A DNA stretch of 64,000 bases from Mycobacterium lehmannii (lineage in GTDB: Bacteria; Actinomycetota; Actinomycetes; Mycobacteriales; Mycobacteriaceae), in NCBI RefSeq assembly GCF_002245535.1, contig NZ_NKCN01000008.1:1-64000 (forward strand), read 5' to 3'. Made by a program: the position numbers and the translations under genes. The notes below the pieces were generated by a model. The model was given only the letters and a program-made list of their open reading frames with translations, ran no database searches and was not told the DNA's origin. Of this stretch, positions 8,385 through 17,662 are shown one piece after another. Numbering within the stretch: position 1 is the stretch's first letter; each line of letters starts with the position of its first letter.

Positions 8385-9860
8385 CTAGTCCTCGGGGGTG
8401 TAGCCGAACGGCAGCAGCACGCTCTTGTGCTCGACGTATGCCTCGATGCCCTCCGGACCGTTCTCGCGGCCGATGCCGGAGTTCTTGTAGCCGCCGAACG
8501 GGGCGCCGGGATCGAACGCGTACATGTTGACCGCGTAGGTGCCGGTGCGGATCTTCGACGCGACCTCGAGCGCCTTCTTGTTGTCGGTGGTCCACACCGA
8601 GCCGGCCAAGCCGTACACCGAATCGTTGGCGATGCGGATCGCATCCTCTTCGGTCTCGTAGGGGATGACCGCCAGCACGGGTCCGAAGATCTCCTCCTGG
8701 GCGATCGTCATCGAGTTGTCGACGTCGGCGAACACGGTCGGCTCCACGAACCAGCCGTTGTCCAGACCCGCCGGGCGGCCACCGCCGGTGACGAGGCGCG
8801 CACCCTCGTCGACGCCCTTCTTGATGTAGGACTCGACGCGGTCGCGCTGCTTCTCAGAGATCAGCGGGCCGATTGCGGCGTTCGGGTCGTCGGGCAGGCC
8901 GACGGGCATCGCGCCGATGAAGTTGGCGATCTTTTCCACGACCTCGTCGTAGCGCGACCGGGGCGCCAGGATGCGCGTCTGCGCGACGCAGGCCTGCCCG
9001 CTGTTCATCACGCCCGAGAACCCGAGCATCGGCAGGGTGGAATCCAGGTCGGCGTCCTCGAGGATGATCGCGGCGGACTTACCGCCCAGCTCGAGCGTGC
9101 ACGGCTTGAGCTTCTCGGCGGCGATCTTCGCGATCTCCTTGCCGACCGCGGAGCTACCGGTGAACGTGTACTTGTCGATCTGGTCGTTGGCGGTCAGCGC
9201 GCGACCGGTCTCGGGGCCACCGGGAACGATCGACAGCACCCCGTCGGGCAGACCGGCCTCGGCGAACATCTCGGCCATCGCGAACACCGACAGCGGCGTC
9301 TCGGCGGCCGGCTTGAGCACGACGGTGCAGCCGGCCAGCAGTGCGGGGCCGAGCTTGTTGGCGGCCAGGAAGAACGGCACGTTCCACGCGGTGACGGCGC
9401 CGACGACGCCGATCGGTTCGCGCACGACCATGGTCTGCCCATAGATGCCGTCGCGGATCTCCTTCCACGGGTACTTGTCGGCCGCGCCCGCGTAGTACTG
9501 GAACGACGACATCGCCGCGCCGTACTGCATCATGTCGACGATGGTCTGCGGCTGGCCGGTCTCGGCGGCCAGCAGGAACTTCAGCTCGTCGCCGCGTTCC
9601 TCCATCAGCTTGACCGCCGCCGCCAGCACCGCGGCCCGCTCCTGCGGCGACTTGTGCGGCCAAGGGCCCTCGTCGAACGCCTTGCGGGCGGCGGCGCAGG
9701 CCGCGTCGACATCGGCGGCCGACGCCAGCGGCACCTTGCCCACCAACTCGCCGGTGGCGGGCGAGTGCACCTCGATCACATCGGAGGTGGCCGGCTCGAC
9801 CCACTTGCCGCCGATGAACAGCTGGTCCCATTCGGTGCGATACGCGGTGCTCTGTGTCAT
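8385..9860 (-). CDS. NAD(P)-dependent aldehyde dehydrogenase (Rv0223c-like)
   Basis: The 491-residue product oxidises an aldehyde to the acid. The catalytic thiol is Cys291 in NSGQACVAQ and the general base is Glu257 in TLELGGKSA. The cofactor-binding PWNVP-type segment appears as TAWNVPFF, and GSSAVGKEI forms the cofactor loop. The ATG at 9860 is preferred over a GTG at 9869. It converges with the fadE paralogue with only 3 bp between the stops. Position next to the methyltransferase and glycosyltransferase genes matches Rv0223c. The true substrate is unknown. Confidence 0.85.
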   Translation of the reverse strand: MTQSTAYRTEWDQLFIGGKWVEPATSDVIEVHSPATGELVGKVPLASAADVDAACAAARKAFDEGPWPHKSPQERAAVLAAAVKLMEERGDELKFLLAAETGQPQTIVDMMQYGAAMSSFQYYAGAADKYPWKEIRDGIYGQTMVVREPIGVVGAVTAWNVPFFLAANKLGPALLAGCTVVLKPAAETPLSVFAMAEMFAEAGLPDGVLSIVPGGPETGRALTANDQIDKYTFTGSSAVGKEIAKIAAEKLKPCTLELGGKSAAIILEDADLDSTLPMLGFSGVMNSGQACVAQTRILAPRSRYDEVVEKIANFIGAMPVGLPDDPNAAIGPLISEKQRDRVESYIKKGVDEGARLVTGGGRPAGLDNGWFVEPTVFADVDNSMTIAQEEIFGPVLAVIPYETEEDAIRIANDSVYGLAGSVWTTDNKKALEVASKIRTGTYAVNMYAFDPGAPFGGYKNSGIGRENGPEGIEAYVEHKSVLLPFGYTPED

Positions 9861-9914
9861 GACCGTCACACTACCTAGGAAGCCGCCGAAGTAGAACCTG
9901 TTGCAGTCGGCCGC

Positions 9915-10676
9915 TCACGGCGCCCGAAGAACCAGCACCAGGTTGCTCACCAGGAACTCCCTCACAACCGGTACCTTCGTCAGCGACCACGCCCATCTCG
10001 GGTGGTAGCGGGGGAAAGCGGCGACCAACGCACCCGTGCTCGCCGCCCACTGCAGGCCGTCGGCCGCCGACACCGCAAACAGTGACGAACCGTAGTTGTT
10101 CTTCGGCGGATGGCCCTGCCTGCGGGTGTATCGGCGCGCGGCGCGGGCGCCGCCGAGGTAGTGCCACAGCCCGGTCTCGTGCCCACCGAACGGGCCCAGC
10201 CACACCGTGTACGACAGCACCACCAGCCCGCCGGGCCGGGTCACCCGCAGCATCTCGGCGCCCATCCGCCACGGCTGCCGCACGTGCTCGGCCACGTTCG
10301 ACGACAGGCAGATGTCGACGCTGGCGTCGGCGAACGGCAAAGCCGTCCCGGATGCTCGGACGTAGGTGCTCGCGGTCGCCGTCCCCGGGGCGGCATGCAT
10401 CTCGGCCGGATCCGGTTCGACCCCTATATAGCGAAAACCCTTGTCGGCAAATGCTTCTGAGAAGTAACCGGGGCCGCCGCCGACGTCGAGCACCGTGCGC
10501 CCGGCCGGCGTCGATCCATCCGTGGCCAGCCATAGGTCGGAGACCATCTCGGCGGTGTCCTCGCCGAGAGCGCCGTAGAACCGTGCCGGGTCGCTCTGCT
10601 CGAAGCGGAACTGCGCGAGCAGGCGCAGCGACCGCGACAGTGTCGCCCGCTCGGCGAACCGGTCGGTGACTGGCAT
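9915..10676 (-). CDS. SAM-dependent methyltransferase (Rv0224c-like)
   Basis: The 253-residue class I methyltransferase shows motif I as VLDVGGGPGYFSEAF, an acidic motif II in YIGVEPDPAEMH and post-motif GTALPFADASVDICLSSNVAEH. The start MPVTDRFAERATL is used because homologues begin there. A longer frame upstream would run into the divergent glycosyltransferase promoter. The C-terminal segment with PRYHPRWAWSLTKVP is conserved in the mycobacterial family. The acceptor is unknown. The neighbouring GT4 gene suggests a glycolipid or polysaccharide. Confidence 0.8.
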   Translation of the reverse strand: MPVTDRFAERATLSRSLRLLAQFRFEQSDPARFYGALGEDTAEMVSDLWLATDGSTPAGRTVLDVGGGPGYFSEAFADKGFRYIGVEPDPAEMHAAPGTATASTYVRASGTALPFADASVDICLSSNVAEHVRQPWRMGAEMLRVTRPGGLVVLSYTVWLGPFGGHETGLWHYLGGARAARRYTRRQGHPPKNNYGSSLFAVSAADGLQWAASTGALVAAFPRYHPRWAWSLTKVPVVREFLVSNLVLVLRAP

Positions 10677-10722
10677 GGAACCGAAGACTACGCAGCACCG
10701 CGATCCGACTACGCTGTTGCCG

Positions 10723-11883
10723 ATGTCTGCCCGTCCGCTCCGATCGGTGTTGCTGCTGTGCTGGCGCGACACCGGCCACCCACAGGGGGGCGGCAGCGAG
10801 GCCTACCTGCAGCGCATCGGCGCGCAGTTGGCCGCGTCGGGCATCGAGGTCACGCTGCGCACAGCGCGCTATCCGGGAGCCGCGCGTCGCGAAGTCGTCG
10901 ACGGAGTCCGCGTTAGCCGCGGCGGCGGGCGCCACACCGTTTACATCTGGGCGGGGTTGGCGATGGTGTTGGCCCGCATCGGCCTCGGGCCGCTGCGGCG
11001 CGCGCGACCCGACGTGGTGATCGACACGCAGAACGGCATCCCGTTCATGGCGCGACTGGCCTACGGGCGGCGCGTCGCTGTGCTCGTGCACCACTGCCAC
11101 CGCGAGCAGTGGCCGGTGGCCGGGCCGGTGAAGGGCCGGATCGGCTGGTTCGTCGAGTCGAGGCTCTCGCCGCGGGCGCACCGGCGCAACCAGTACGTCA
11201 CGGTGTCGCTGCCGTCGTCGCGTGATTTGGCCGCGTTGGGCGTGCGTCCCGGACAGATCGCGGTGGTGCGCAACGGGCTCGACGAGGCGCCGGCCTCGAC
11301 GTTGGCCCCCAGGCGCGCGCCGGCCCCGCGGGTCGTGGTGTTGTCACGTCTGGTGCCGCACAAGCAGATCGAGGACGCGCTGGAGGCCGTCGCTGCGCTG
11401 CGGCCGCGCTTGCCAGGGCTGACGCTCGACGTCGTGGGCGGCGGCTGGTGGGAGCAGCGGCTCGTCGAACACGCCGCCCTCCTCGGCATCTCCGATGCGG
11501 TGACGTTTCATGGCCACATCGATGACGAGGCCAAACACCGTGTGCTGCAAGAGGCGTGGGTGCACGTGCTGCCCTCGCGCAAAGAGGGCTGGGCGCTGGC
11601 GGTCATCGAGGCCGGTCAGCATTCGGTGCCCACGATCGGCTACCGGTCGTCCGGTGGGCTGACAGACTCCATCGTCGACGGCGTGACCGGCATGTTGGTC
11701 GACGACTTCGACGGTCTGGTCGACGGTTTGGCTGAACTGTTGTCCGATCATGTGCTGCGCGAGCAACTCGGAGCCAAGGCACATGTCCGCTGCGGTGAGT
11801 TCTCCTGGCAGCAGAGCGCCGAGGCGATGCGCACGTTGCTGGAAGCGGTGCACCGCGGCCAGTACGTCAGCGGCGTGGTCTAG
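10723..11883 (+). CDS. GT4-family glycosyltransferase (Rv0225-like)
   Basis: The 386-residue GT-B glycosyltransferase begins RSVLLLCWRDTGHPQGGGSE, where the glycine-rich loop binds the sugar nucleotide. The C-terminal half contains VVVLSRLVPHKQIEDALEAV and the donor-site motif PSRKEGWALAVIEAGQHSVP with the E-x7-E spacing. A retaining transferase acting on the cytosolic face is likely. TACGCT ends 7 bases before the ATG and no ribosome binding site is seen, so a leaderless transcript is probable. The divergent methyltransferase may act on the same product (inference). Confidence 0.82.
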   Translation: MSARPLRSVLLLCWRDTGHPQGGGSEAYLQRIGAQLAASGIEVTLRTARYPGAARREVVDGVRVSRGGGRHTVYIWAGLAMVLARIGLGPLRRARPDVVIDTQNGIPFMARLAYGRRVAVLVHHCHREQWPVAGPVKGRIGWFVESRLSPRAHRRNQYVTVSLPSSRDLAALGVRPGQIAVVRNGLDEAPASTLAPRRAPAPRVVVLSRLVPHKQIEDALEAVAALRPRLPGLTLDVVGGGWWEQRLVEHAALLGISDAVTFHGHIDDEAKHRVLQEAWVHVLPSRKEGWALAVIEAGQHSVPTIGYRSSGGLTDSIVDGVTGMLVDDFDGLVDGLAELLSDHVLREQLGAKAHVRCGEFSWQQSAEAMRTLLEAVHRGQYVSGVV

Positions 11884-11925
11884 CCTTCGCGACGCTCACC
11901 GTCATCGAACCGTGCCCCTCGGGTG

Positions 11926-13398
11926 CTAGAACGGTGGCGGATCGTCCAGCAGAACTCTCGGATCGGTCGGCGGACCCGTGCCCAGCGGGTAGAAGCTGCC
12001 GAAAGTCTGGGCGGCCGGCGCGGTGTTTTCCGCTCGGATCGTGGCGTTGAGAGCGCGTTCGCGTTGGATGCGCCGCTCGCGGTTCTGGCGGCGGGAGCGT
12101 CGGCGGGTGGGCATGCAGATCCCGCGTCCCGGTGTCGGTGCCGGCATCTCGGGCGGGTGAAGTGTGCCGGTGGAAGCGCCGAGTTGTGGAAACAGCATCG
12201 CTCCGAACGGAGTAGTGGTGTGTATGCGCCCGGTCGGGCTGGTGAATATGACGGCGCCGTCGGGTTGTTGGCGCACGATCCAGCCGCCGGGTCCGCAGTA
12301 GAACGTCTTCATCAGGTGGTGCAGCCGGCAGAAACAGGCGTTGTTGGACGGATGGGTGGGCCCGTGGGGCCAGGGCGCGGTGTGGTCGATGTCGGATCGC
12401 CAGGCGGGACGGTCGCAATTCATCCACCGGCAGGTCAGGTCGCGGGAGCGAACGAAATCGGCAAGCGCGGTCGAGGGACGGTACTGCGGTTCGGGTGCGG
12501 CGTCGTCGGGGATCTCAATGGGGCGCCGCTTGGCGTGGCGCGCCACCTCGGCGACGGTCGACGCCGGAACCGGACCCAATCCGGATACGTACCCCGGTGT
12601 CGTGCCGGCGCCTTCGACGGTGCCCCGCTCGGCGAGCATATGGACCAAAACGGTAGTTGCCGTCCTGCCTGCGGCGGGACAGTCAGGTCGTTCGCATAGG
12701 CACGCCATCGCGTCCTCATGGGCAAGCACCGCCGCGATCGCGTCCGCCCGGCGCTGGCGATGCGTTCGTGGATCCTCCCGGCAGACCGTGGCGGCCAGCG
12801 CGTCGAGTCGCTGACTCAAAGCCACCCCGTCGACCCCGCGTAGGCAGGCGACGATGTCGGCCATTCCGTACTGGCCAGGTATGACATCGAAATGGCGGTC
12901 GTCATCACGGGATTTGGCTCGGCGCACCGCGTCCGGGTCGATCTGAAGGACCAGCCAGTCGACGACCTCGACGAGCTTGTTGTACGACAGGTGGTTCCAC
13001 TGGGCGGCCCGGTCGGCGAAGATCGCGTCGATCAGTGCGCAGGCGTCCTCGCTGACCATCAGGTCGGTGCGGTAGATCAGCATGTTGACCACCTGCCACT
13101 CGATCTCACCGGCCGCGAACACCTTCGCCACCTTGGGAAGCCGTTTGATCAGGGCCTGGCCCGAGCTCATCATGGAAGAGGCCCGTCCGCGGCTGATGCC
13201 GAGTTCGGCACCGATCTCGGCAGCCACGACCTCCCAGTCATCGACCACCTTGTCGTCGTTCTCGCCGTCGCATTCGGGAACGCGGCGCAGGCTGAAGTGC
13301 CCGATAGCCAACAGCTGACGCGCGATCTCGACCCGGCTGGCGCGCTGCGCCTGGCCCATCAGGTCGACCAACCCCGCGTCGCTCGCCGTATCGAACAT
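11926..13398 (-). CDS. 13E12-repeat family protein: DUF222 plus HNH endonuclease
   Basis: The 490-residue product has an N-terminal DUF222 region (about residues 1-300) and an HNH nuclease near residues 325-385 (CRWMNCDRP, SDIDHTAPWPHG, FCRLHHLMK). It belongs to the 13E12/REP13E12 multicopy family of mycobacteria. It sits between genes that are adjacent in M. tuberculosis (Rv0225 and Rv0226c), so it is probably an insertion. The ATG at 13398 is used because it begins MFDTASDAGL as in other family members. An ATG at 13428 is also in frame. An SOS-box-like palindrome overlaps the chosen start. Confidence 0.8.
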   Translation of the reverse strand: MFDTASDAGLVDLMGQAQRASRVEIARQLLAIGHFSLRRVPECDGENDDKVVDDWEVVAAEIGAELGISRGRASSMMSSGQALIKRLPKVAKVFAAGEIEWQVVNMLIYRTDLMVSEDACALIDAIFADRAAQWNHLSYNKLVEVVDWLVLQIDPDAVRRAKSRDDDRHFDVIPGQYGMADIVACLRGVDGVALSQRLDALAATVCREDPRTHRQRRADAIAAVLAHEDAMACLCERPDCPAAGRTATTVLVHMLAERGTVEGAGTTPGYVSGLGPVPASTVAEVARHAKRRPIEIPDDAAPEPQYRPSTALADFVRSRDLTCRWMNCDRPAWRSDIDHTAPWPHGPTHPSNNACFCRLHHLMKTFYCGPGGWIVRQQPDGAVIFTSPTGRIHTTTPFGAMLFPQLGASTGTLHPPEMPAPTPGRGICMPTRRRSRRQNRERRIQRERALNATIRAENTAPAAQTFGSFYPLGTGPPTDPRVLLDDPPPF

Positions 13399-13406
13399 AT
13401 GTGCGA
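13391..13406. promoter_or_regulatory. LexA/SOS-box-like palindrome over the 13E12 start codon
   Basis: The plus strand reads TCGAAC-ATAT-GTGCGA. The mycobacterial LexA box is TCGAAC-N4-GTTCGA, so there is one mismatch. The ATG of the 13E12 gene (13396-13398) lies inside the box. 13E12 genes are known from published work on M. tuberculosis to include members of the DNA-damage regulon. Confidence 0.65.
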
Positions 13407-13453
13407 GTATGCCATCGCCCACCGACATTTCTGTTCCGCCGGCGACGGCGAGG

Positions 13454-15124
13454 TCATCGACGGTGAGGTGCTTTGACTCGCGGCGGCGACTTGCTCAACC
13501 GTCGCGCCACCAGGGCGCCCGCACCGCCGAGCAGCATCGCCAGCCAGGCACAATGTGCGGCCAGCACCAGGGTCCGACCGTCGGCCTGCGGCGACGATCC
13601 GCCAACCCGGTACAGGGTGAGGTTTTCGTCGGTGTAGGCCACGGGCAACGGCAAACGCTCTGTCGGAGCGCCGGATTCGACCACAACCCATCCGACGCCG
13701 GCGTCGGCGAGCAGGTCGCGATCGGCACTCTCGACGAGGATCTCCTGCACGTCGCGCGCGCGTTGCCCTTCCCCGTACACCGTCCGCTCGCCGATGTGCA
13801 GATCGCCGGTGGTCAACACGTCGGCACGCACCCACCGGGGCAGCGGGTCGAGCACCGGAGCCTCACCCGCCCACTCGAAGTGGCGCATGCTGCCCATCGG
13901 CATCACCGCGACCGTCCGCGGGTCGGCGTTGATGATCGCGGCCACCTTCGCCCATCCCGGCGGGTACTGCACGGCGGTGACGCGGCCACCCACGCCCCAC
14001 GCCAAGTCCGGCAACGTCGCGATGAGCGCGACGCAGCAGAGTGCCGCGGTCGCCGCCGTCGGCAACCAGCGTCGGGCGAAGATCACCGCCGCCGCGCCGG
14101 CAACCACATAGCCCGGCATCGCCAACGCCACCCACTTCTGCGCGTCGCGGACCACCCCCAGGCCGGGCACGGCGCGGACGGCCGCCTCGACGAGGACGAG
14201 TCCGGGCCCGGTGGCCATCAGCGCGGGCACCACGACGGCGAACCCGGCCAGGACCATCAGCGGTACGGCCGTCGGTCGGCGCAGCGCGACCGGTAAGCCG
14301 AGAGCGACCACGCCGAGCAACACCGCCGTACCCACGATCGCCAAAAGCGTTGTGCGAGAGGGTGGTACGGCATCGGCATTCCAGATTCCGCCCAGCCCGG
14401 CCAGGCTGAGCAGTGTTCCGAGGCCCGGTTCGGCGCGCGCGGCGAACGCGAAGACGCCGTCGGCCTGCGACGACTCCAACGACCGCGACACCGTCGCCGC
14501 GACCAGCCACGGCAGCGCCGCGACGACCGTCATGGCCATCGTCACGCCCGCACACCGCCACCGGCCCCACCCTTCGCCGGGCGCGGCGACGCACACGAGC
14601 GCGACGGTCGCCGCGAGCATCAGCCCGGTGGGCGTCAACCCGGCCAGTGCCAACCAGAAGGCCAACGCCCACAACGGGGTCCACCGCGCCGACTCCCGCA
14701 TCTGCAGCACCGTCGTGGCGACCCACGGCAGGCACCCGTAGCCAACGAGAAGGCTCCAGTGCCCTTGCAGCAGCCGCTCGGCGACGTACGGGTTCCATAT
14801 CGCGACCGTCACCGCCACGCACTGACCGGCGAGCCCCGACTCGGGAACCACCGCGGCAGCCAACCGCGCCGCGCCCCAGCCCGCCAGCCACAGTCCCGCG
14901 ACGAGCAGCGTCTTGGCCACCACCCCCCCGTCGACCACCGAGGACACGACGGCCATGAAGAAGTCCTGCGGAAGGGCCCGCGGTGCCGCCTCGGACAGCC
15001 CGAGCGCGGCATCGGACAGATACGAGCGCGGCGTGGACACCGCGTCGCGCAACAGCAGATACCCGGGTGCGAACAACGGCGCCGTCACCACGAGGGCGAG
15101 CACCAACGCGTAGGCCGGTCCCAC
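13454..15124 (-). CDS. Polytopic membrane protein (Rv0226c-like)
   Basis: The 556-residue product has roughly ten or eleven hydrophobic segments, beginning with AYALVLALVVTAPLF. A large extracytoplasmic loop and a final membrane span (AWLAMLLGGAGALVARRL) precede a basic tail. The topology resembles GT-C or similar envelope glycosyltransferases, but no signature is clear enough to name one. It starts at a GTG 14 bases after the stop of the DUF3068 gene, so the two form an operon as in M. tuberculosis. A role in envelope assembly is inferred only from its neighbours. Confidence 0.72.
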   Translation of the reverse strand: MGPAYALVLALVVTAPLFAPGYLLLRDAVSTPRSYLSDAALGLSEAAPRALPQDFFMAVVSSVVDGGVVAKTLLVAGLWLAGWGAARLAAAVVPESGLAGQCVAVTVAIWNPYVAERLLQGHWSLLVGYGCLPWVATTVLQMRESARWTPLWALAFWLALAGLTPTGLMLAATVALVCVAAPGEGWGRWRCAGVTMAMTVVAALPWLVAATVSRSLESSQADGVFAFAARAEPGLGTLLSLAGLGGIWNADAVPPSRTTLLAIVGTAVLLGVVALGLPVALRRPTAVPLMVLAGFAVVVPALMATGPGLVLVEAAVRAVPGLGVVRDAQKWVALAMPGYVVAGAAAVIFARRWLPTAATAALCCVALIATLPDLAWGVGGRVTAVQYPPGWAKVAAIINADPRTVAVMPMGSMRHFEWAGEAPVLDPLPRWVRADVLTTGDLHIGERTVYGEGQRARDVQEILVESADRDLLADAGVGWVVVESGAPTERLPLPVAYTDENLTLYRVGGSSPQADGRTLVLAAHCAWLAMLLGGAGALVARRLSKSPPRVKAPHRR

Positions 15125-15138
15125 GACCGACCGCCCGA

Positions 15139-16335
15139 TCAGACCGGTCTGTCCGGGGGCAGGTCGGTCGGTCGAGATGTCGGGATCTTCTCGGTCTTGG
15201 CTTCGGCGCCCGGGACCTTGATGCCCTGGGTGTCGAAGAATCCGTGGTCGGCCTCGTCGAGACCGGGGTCGATCAGCGCGGACTCCGCGCGCAGGCTGAA
15301 CGAGCCGAGCAGCGCGCCGCCGACCAGCAGCACCAGCCCCATCGCGGTGAAGGTGATCGGCAGGATGCGGCCCCACAGCGCGACCCGGTCGCGCTCGTTG
15401 CCCGCGCTGGCGACCTGGGACTCGACGGTCTCCTCGTTGAACGCGACCTTGTAGTCGACGAACGTGACCTCGGGCTTGAGCGGCTCGCGGGCGTAGTAGT
15501 GGTAGCCGTGCTCGTCCCTCTTGACGATCGTCCCCGACACAGGGTCGACCCAGAAGGTGCGCTGCGCGGCGTAGTACCGCGACATCGTGATCGGCTCGTC
15601 GGGCTCACCGGGCACACCCCACATCGCCGCGCGGGCGGTGACCTCGCTGTCGGCGTCGTCTTCGTAGAGCGAGGCGTACTTCACCGGCTCGACGAGCTTG
15701 CCGTCGGAGTCGTAGCCGACGTTCTGGGTGAACCGGTAGGTGGTCAGGCCGTTGACGTCTTCTTCGCCGTCGTAGTTGGCGTCGAACGCCTTCTGCGCGA
15801 TCGGGTCGAAGACGGAGTAGGTCTTCTTCTCGGTGTCGAACGGGAACCGGTAGGCCAGGCCCTCGTGCGGCAGCGCGATGTTGGTCGGCGGCTTGTCGTC
15901 CTCCATGGCGCGCGGTTTCTGCACCGCACCGCCCGGATTGCTCTCGCTGGACACCGCCTCGGCGGTGCTGCGGTTGACGGTCACCGTGTCGACAAGCGCC
16001 AACAGCAGGCCGGCCTCCTGCTGTTTGTCGGTGCGGCGCAGCGTGGAGCCCACCTGAAGCGTCACCACGTCGGCGTTCGACGGGGACTCGACGGTGAGCT
16101 GCTCCTGCTGAACCATCGGCACGTCGCGGTCGACGACGAACCGTTCGCTGTTCAGCGATGCCGGGTCGAAGGCCGTGCCGCTGCCGTCGCTGATCAGCGT
16201 CGCATCGAGGTCCAGCGGGATCTTGGCGATCTTGCTGTGGGTGTAGGTGGACAGCAACAGCGCGGCGATCAACAGGGCGGCACCCAGCCCCAAGATCCCG
16301 CAAGCCGCAATCCGCAGCGCCACTGCGCGGTTCAA
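15139..16335 (-). CDS. DUF3068/PorA-family membrane protein (Rv0227c-like)
   Basis: The 398-residue product has one N-terminal membrane segment (about residues 8-30), a large extracytoplasmic domain, and a second span near residues 325-347 (LPITFTAMGLVLLVGGALL). The conserved central part includes YRFPFDTEKKTYSVFDP, QNVGYDSDG and RDEHGYHYYAREPL. It belongs to the DUF3068 family, labelled PorA-like in domain databases although pore activity here is unproven. The start is a TTG with AAGGAGG at ideal distance. The C-terminal tail is cytosolic and Asp/Pro/Thr-rich. Confidence 0.78.
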   Translation of the reverse strand: MNRAVALRIAACGILGLGAALLIAALLLSTYTHSKIAKIPLDLDATLISDGSGTAFDPASLNSERFVVDRDVPMVQQEQLTVESPSNADVVTLQVGSTLRRTDKQQEAGLLLALVDTVTVNRSTAEAVSSESNPGGAVQKPRAMEDDKPPTNIALPHEGLAYRFPFDTEKKTYSVFDPIAQKAFDANYDGEEDVNGLTTYRFTQNVGYDSDGKLVEPVKYASLYEDDADSEVTARAAMWGVPGEPDEPITMSRYYAAQRTFWVDPVSGTIVKRDEHGYHYYAREPLKPEVTFVDYKVAFNEETVESQVASAGNERDRVALWGRILPITFTAMGLVLLVGGALLGSFSLRAESALIDPGLDEADHGFFDTQGIKVPGAEAKTEKIPTSRPTDLPPDRPV

Positions 16336-16432
16336 ACCGTGCCTCCTTCACCTGCGGTATGCCCGCAGAAACCCGTTTGACCCTAACAGCACAATTTAAG
16401 GTCGGCGTCGCTCCAGACGCATCCGCCGACCC

Positions 16433-17662
16433 GTGGTCACCGTCCTCGGCTTCACCGGGCACACTGATTTCGTGGCAGTTGCGTTGGCCGGCGAGACGCG
16501 CGAGGAGCAGGTGGGCGGAACCCGCGGGTTCCTGCCTGCGGTGGAGGGCATGCGAGCCTGCGCCGCGGTCGGCGTCGTCGTCACCCACGTGGCGTTCCAG
16601 ACCGGGCACACCGGCGGGATCAGCGGACGACTGTTCGGCCGGTTCGATCTCGCGGTGGCGCTCTTCTTCGCCCTCTCGGGTTTTCTGCTGTGGCGCGGGC
16701 ACGCCGCGGCAGCGCGCGGGCTGCGGCCGACCCCACCGACCGGCCACTACCTGCGCTCCCGGATCGTGCGCATCATGCCCGGATACCTCGTGGCGGTCGT
16801 GGTGATCCTGTCGCTGCTGCCGGAGGCCAAAGCGGACCTGACCGTATGGTTGGCCAACCTCACCCTGACCCAGATCTATGTGCCGCTGACACTCACCGCG
16901 GGGCTGACGCAGATGTGGAGCCTGTCGGTCGAGGTCGCGTTCTACATGGCGTTGCCGTTCCTCGCGCTCCTGGTGCGACGCGTCCCGGTGCGGGCGCGCA
17001 TTCCCGTCATCGCCGGCGCGGCGCTCGTCAGCCTCGGGTGGGCGGTCCTGCCGATCGCGACATCGGCCGGCGTCAACCACCTGAACTGGCCGCCGGCCTT
17101 CTTCTCCTGGTTTGCCGCGGGCATGCTGCTCGCCGAGTTGACCGTCACGCCGGTCGGATGGCCGCACCGACTGGCCCGGCGGCGCCTCCTGATGGCGGTC
17201 ATCGCGGTCGCGGCGTTCCTGGTCGCCGCCTCCCCGATCGCCGGACCCGAGGGCCTCACGCCGGGCACGGTCACCCAGTTCGTCGTCAAGATCGCGATGG
17301 GCGCCGTGGTCGCCGGTGCGCTGCTCGCGCCGCTCGTGCTCGACCGCCCCGACACCTCGCACCGGGTGCTGGGCAGCACCACGATGGTGACGTTGGGGCG
17401 ATGGTCCTACGGACTGTTCATCTGGCACCTCGCCGCGCTCGCGATGGTGTTCCCGGTCATCGGCGAGTTCGCGTTCAACGGCCACATGCCGGTGGTGCTG
17501 GTGCTGACGGTCGTGTTCGGGTTCGCGATCGCCGCGGTCAGCTATGCGCTGGTGGAGTCACCGTGCCGAACGGCGTTGCGGCGCTGGGAGTATCGCCATA
17601 CCCGCCCGGTGCCGCCGTTGGACTCGTCGGTCAGCAGCGTGCCTGAGCCCGTCGCGAGATGA
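16433..17662 (+). CDS. Acyltransferase-3 family membrane protein (Rv0228-like)
   Basis: The 409-residue membrane acyltransferase has about ten spans. Family signs are the early GFLPAVEGMRACAAVGVVVTH with the conserved His, FFALSGFLLWRG, YLRSRIVRIMPGYLVAV, and a late WSYGLFIWHL. These enzymes O-acylate sugars or lipids at the inner membrane. The GTG at 16433 gives a length close to Rv0228. A second GTG at 16472 is possible. The last 32 bases overlap the 3' end of the convergent ligase gene. It diverges from the DUF3068 gene and probably acts in the same envelope pathway (inference). Confidence 0.8.
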   Translation: MVTVLGFTGHTDFVAVALAGETREEQVGGTRGFLPAVEGMRACAAVGVVVTHVAFQTGHTGGISGRLFGRFDLAVALFFALSGFLLWRGHAAAARGLRPTPPTGHYLRSRIVRIMPGYLVAVVVILSLLPEAKADLTVWLANLTLTQIYVPLTLTAGLTQMWSLSVEVAFYMALPFLALLVRRVPVRARIPVIAGAALVSLGWAVLPIATSAGVNHLNWPPAFFSWFAAGMLLAELTVTPVGWPHRLARRRLLMAVIAVAAFLVAASPIAGPEGLTPGTVTQFVVKIAMGAVVAGALLAPLVLDRPDTSHRVLGSTTMVTLGRWSYGLFIWHLAALAMVFPVIGEFAFNGHMPVVLVLTVVFGFAIAAVSYALVESPCRTALRRWEYRHTRPVPPLDSSVSSVPEPVAR

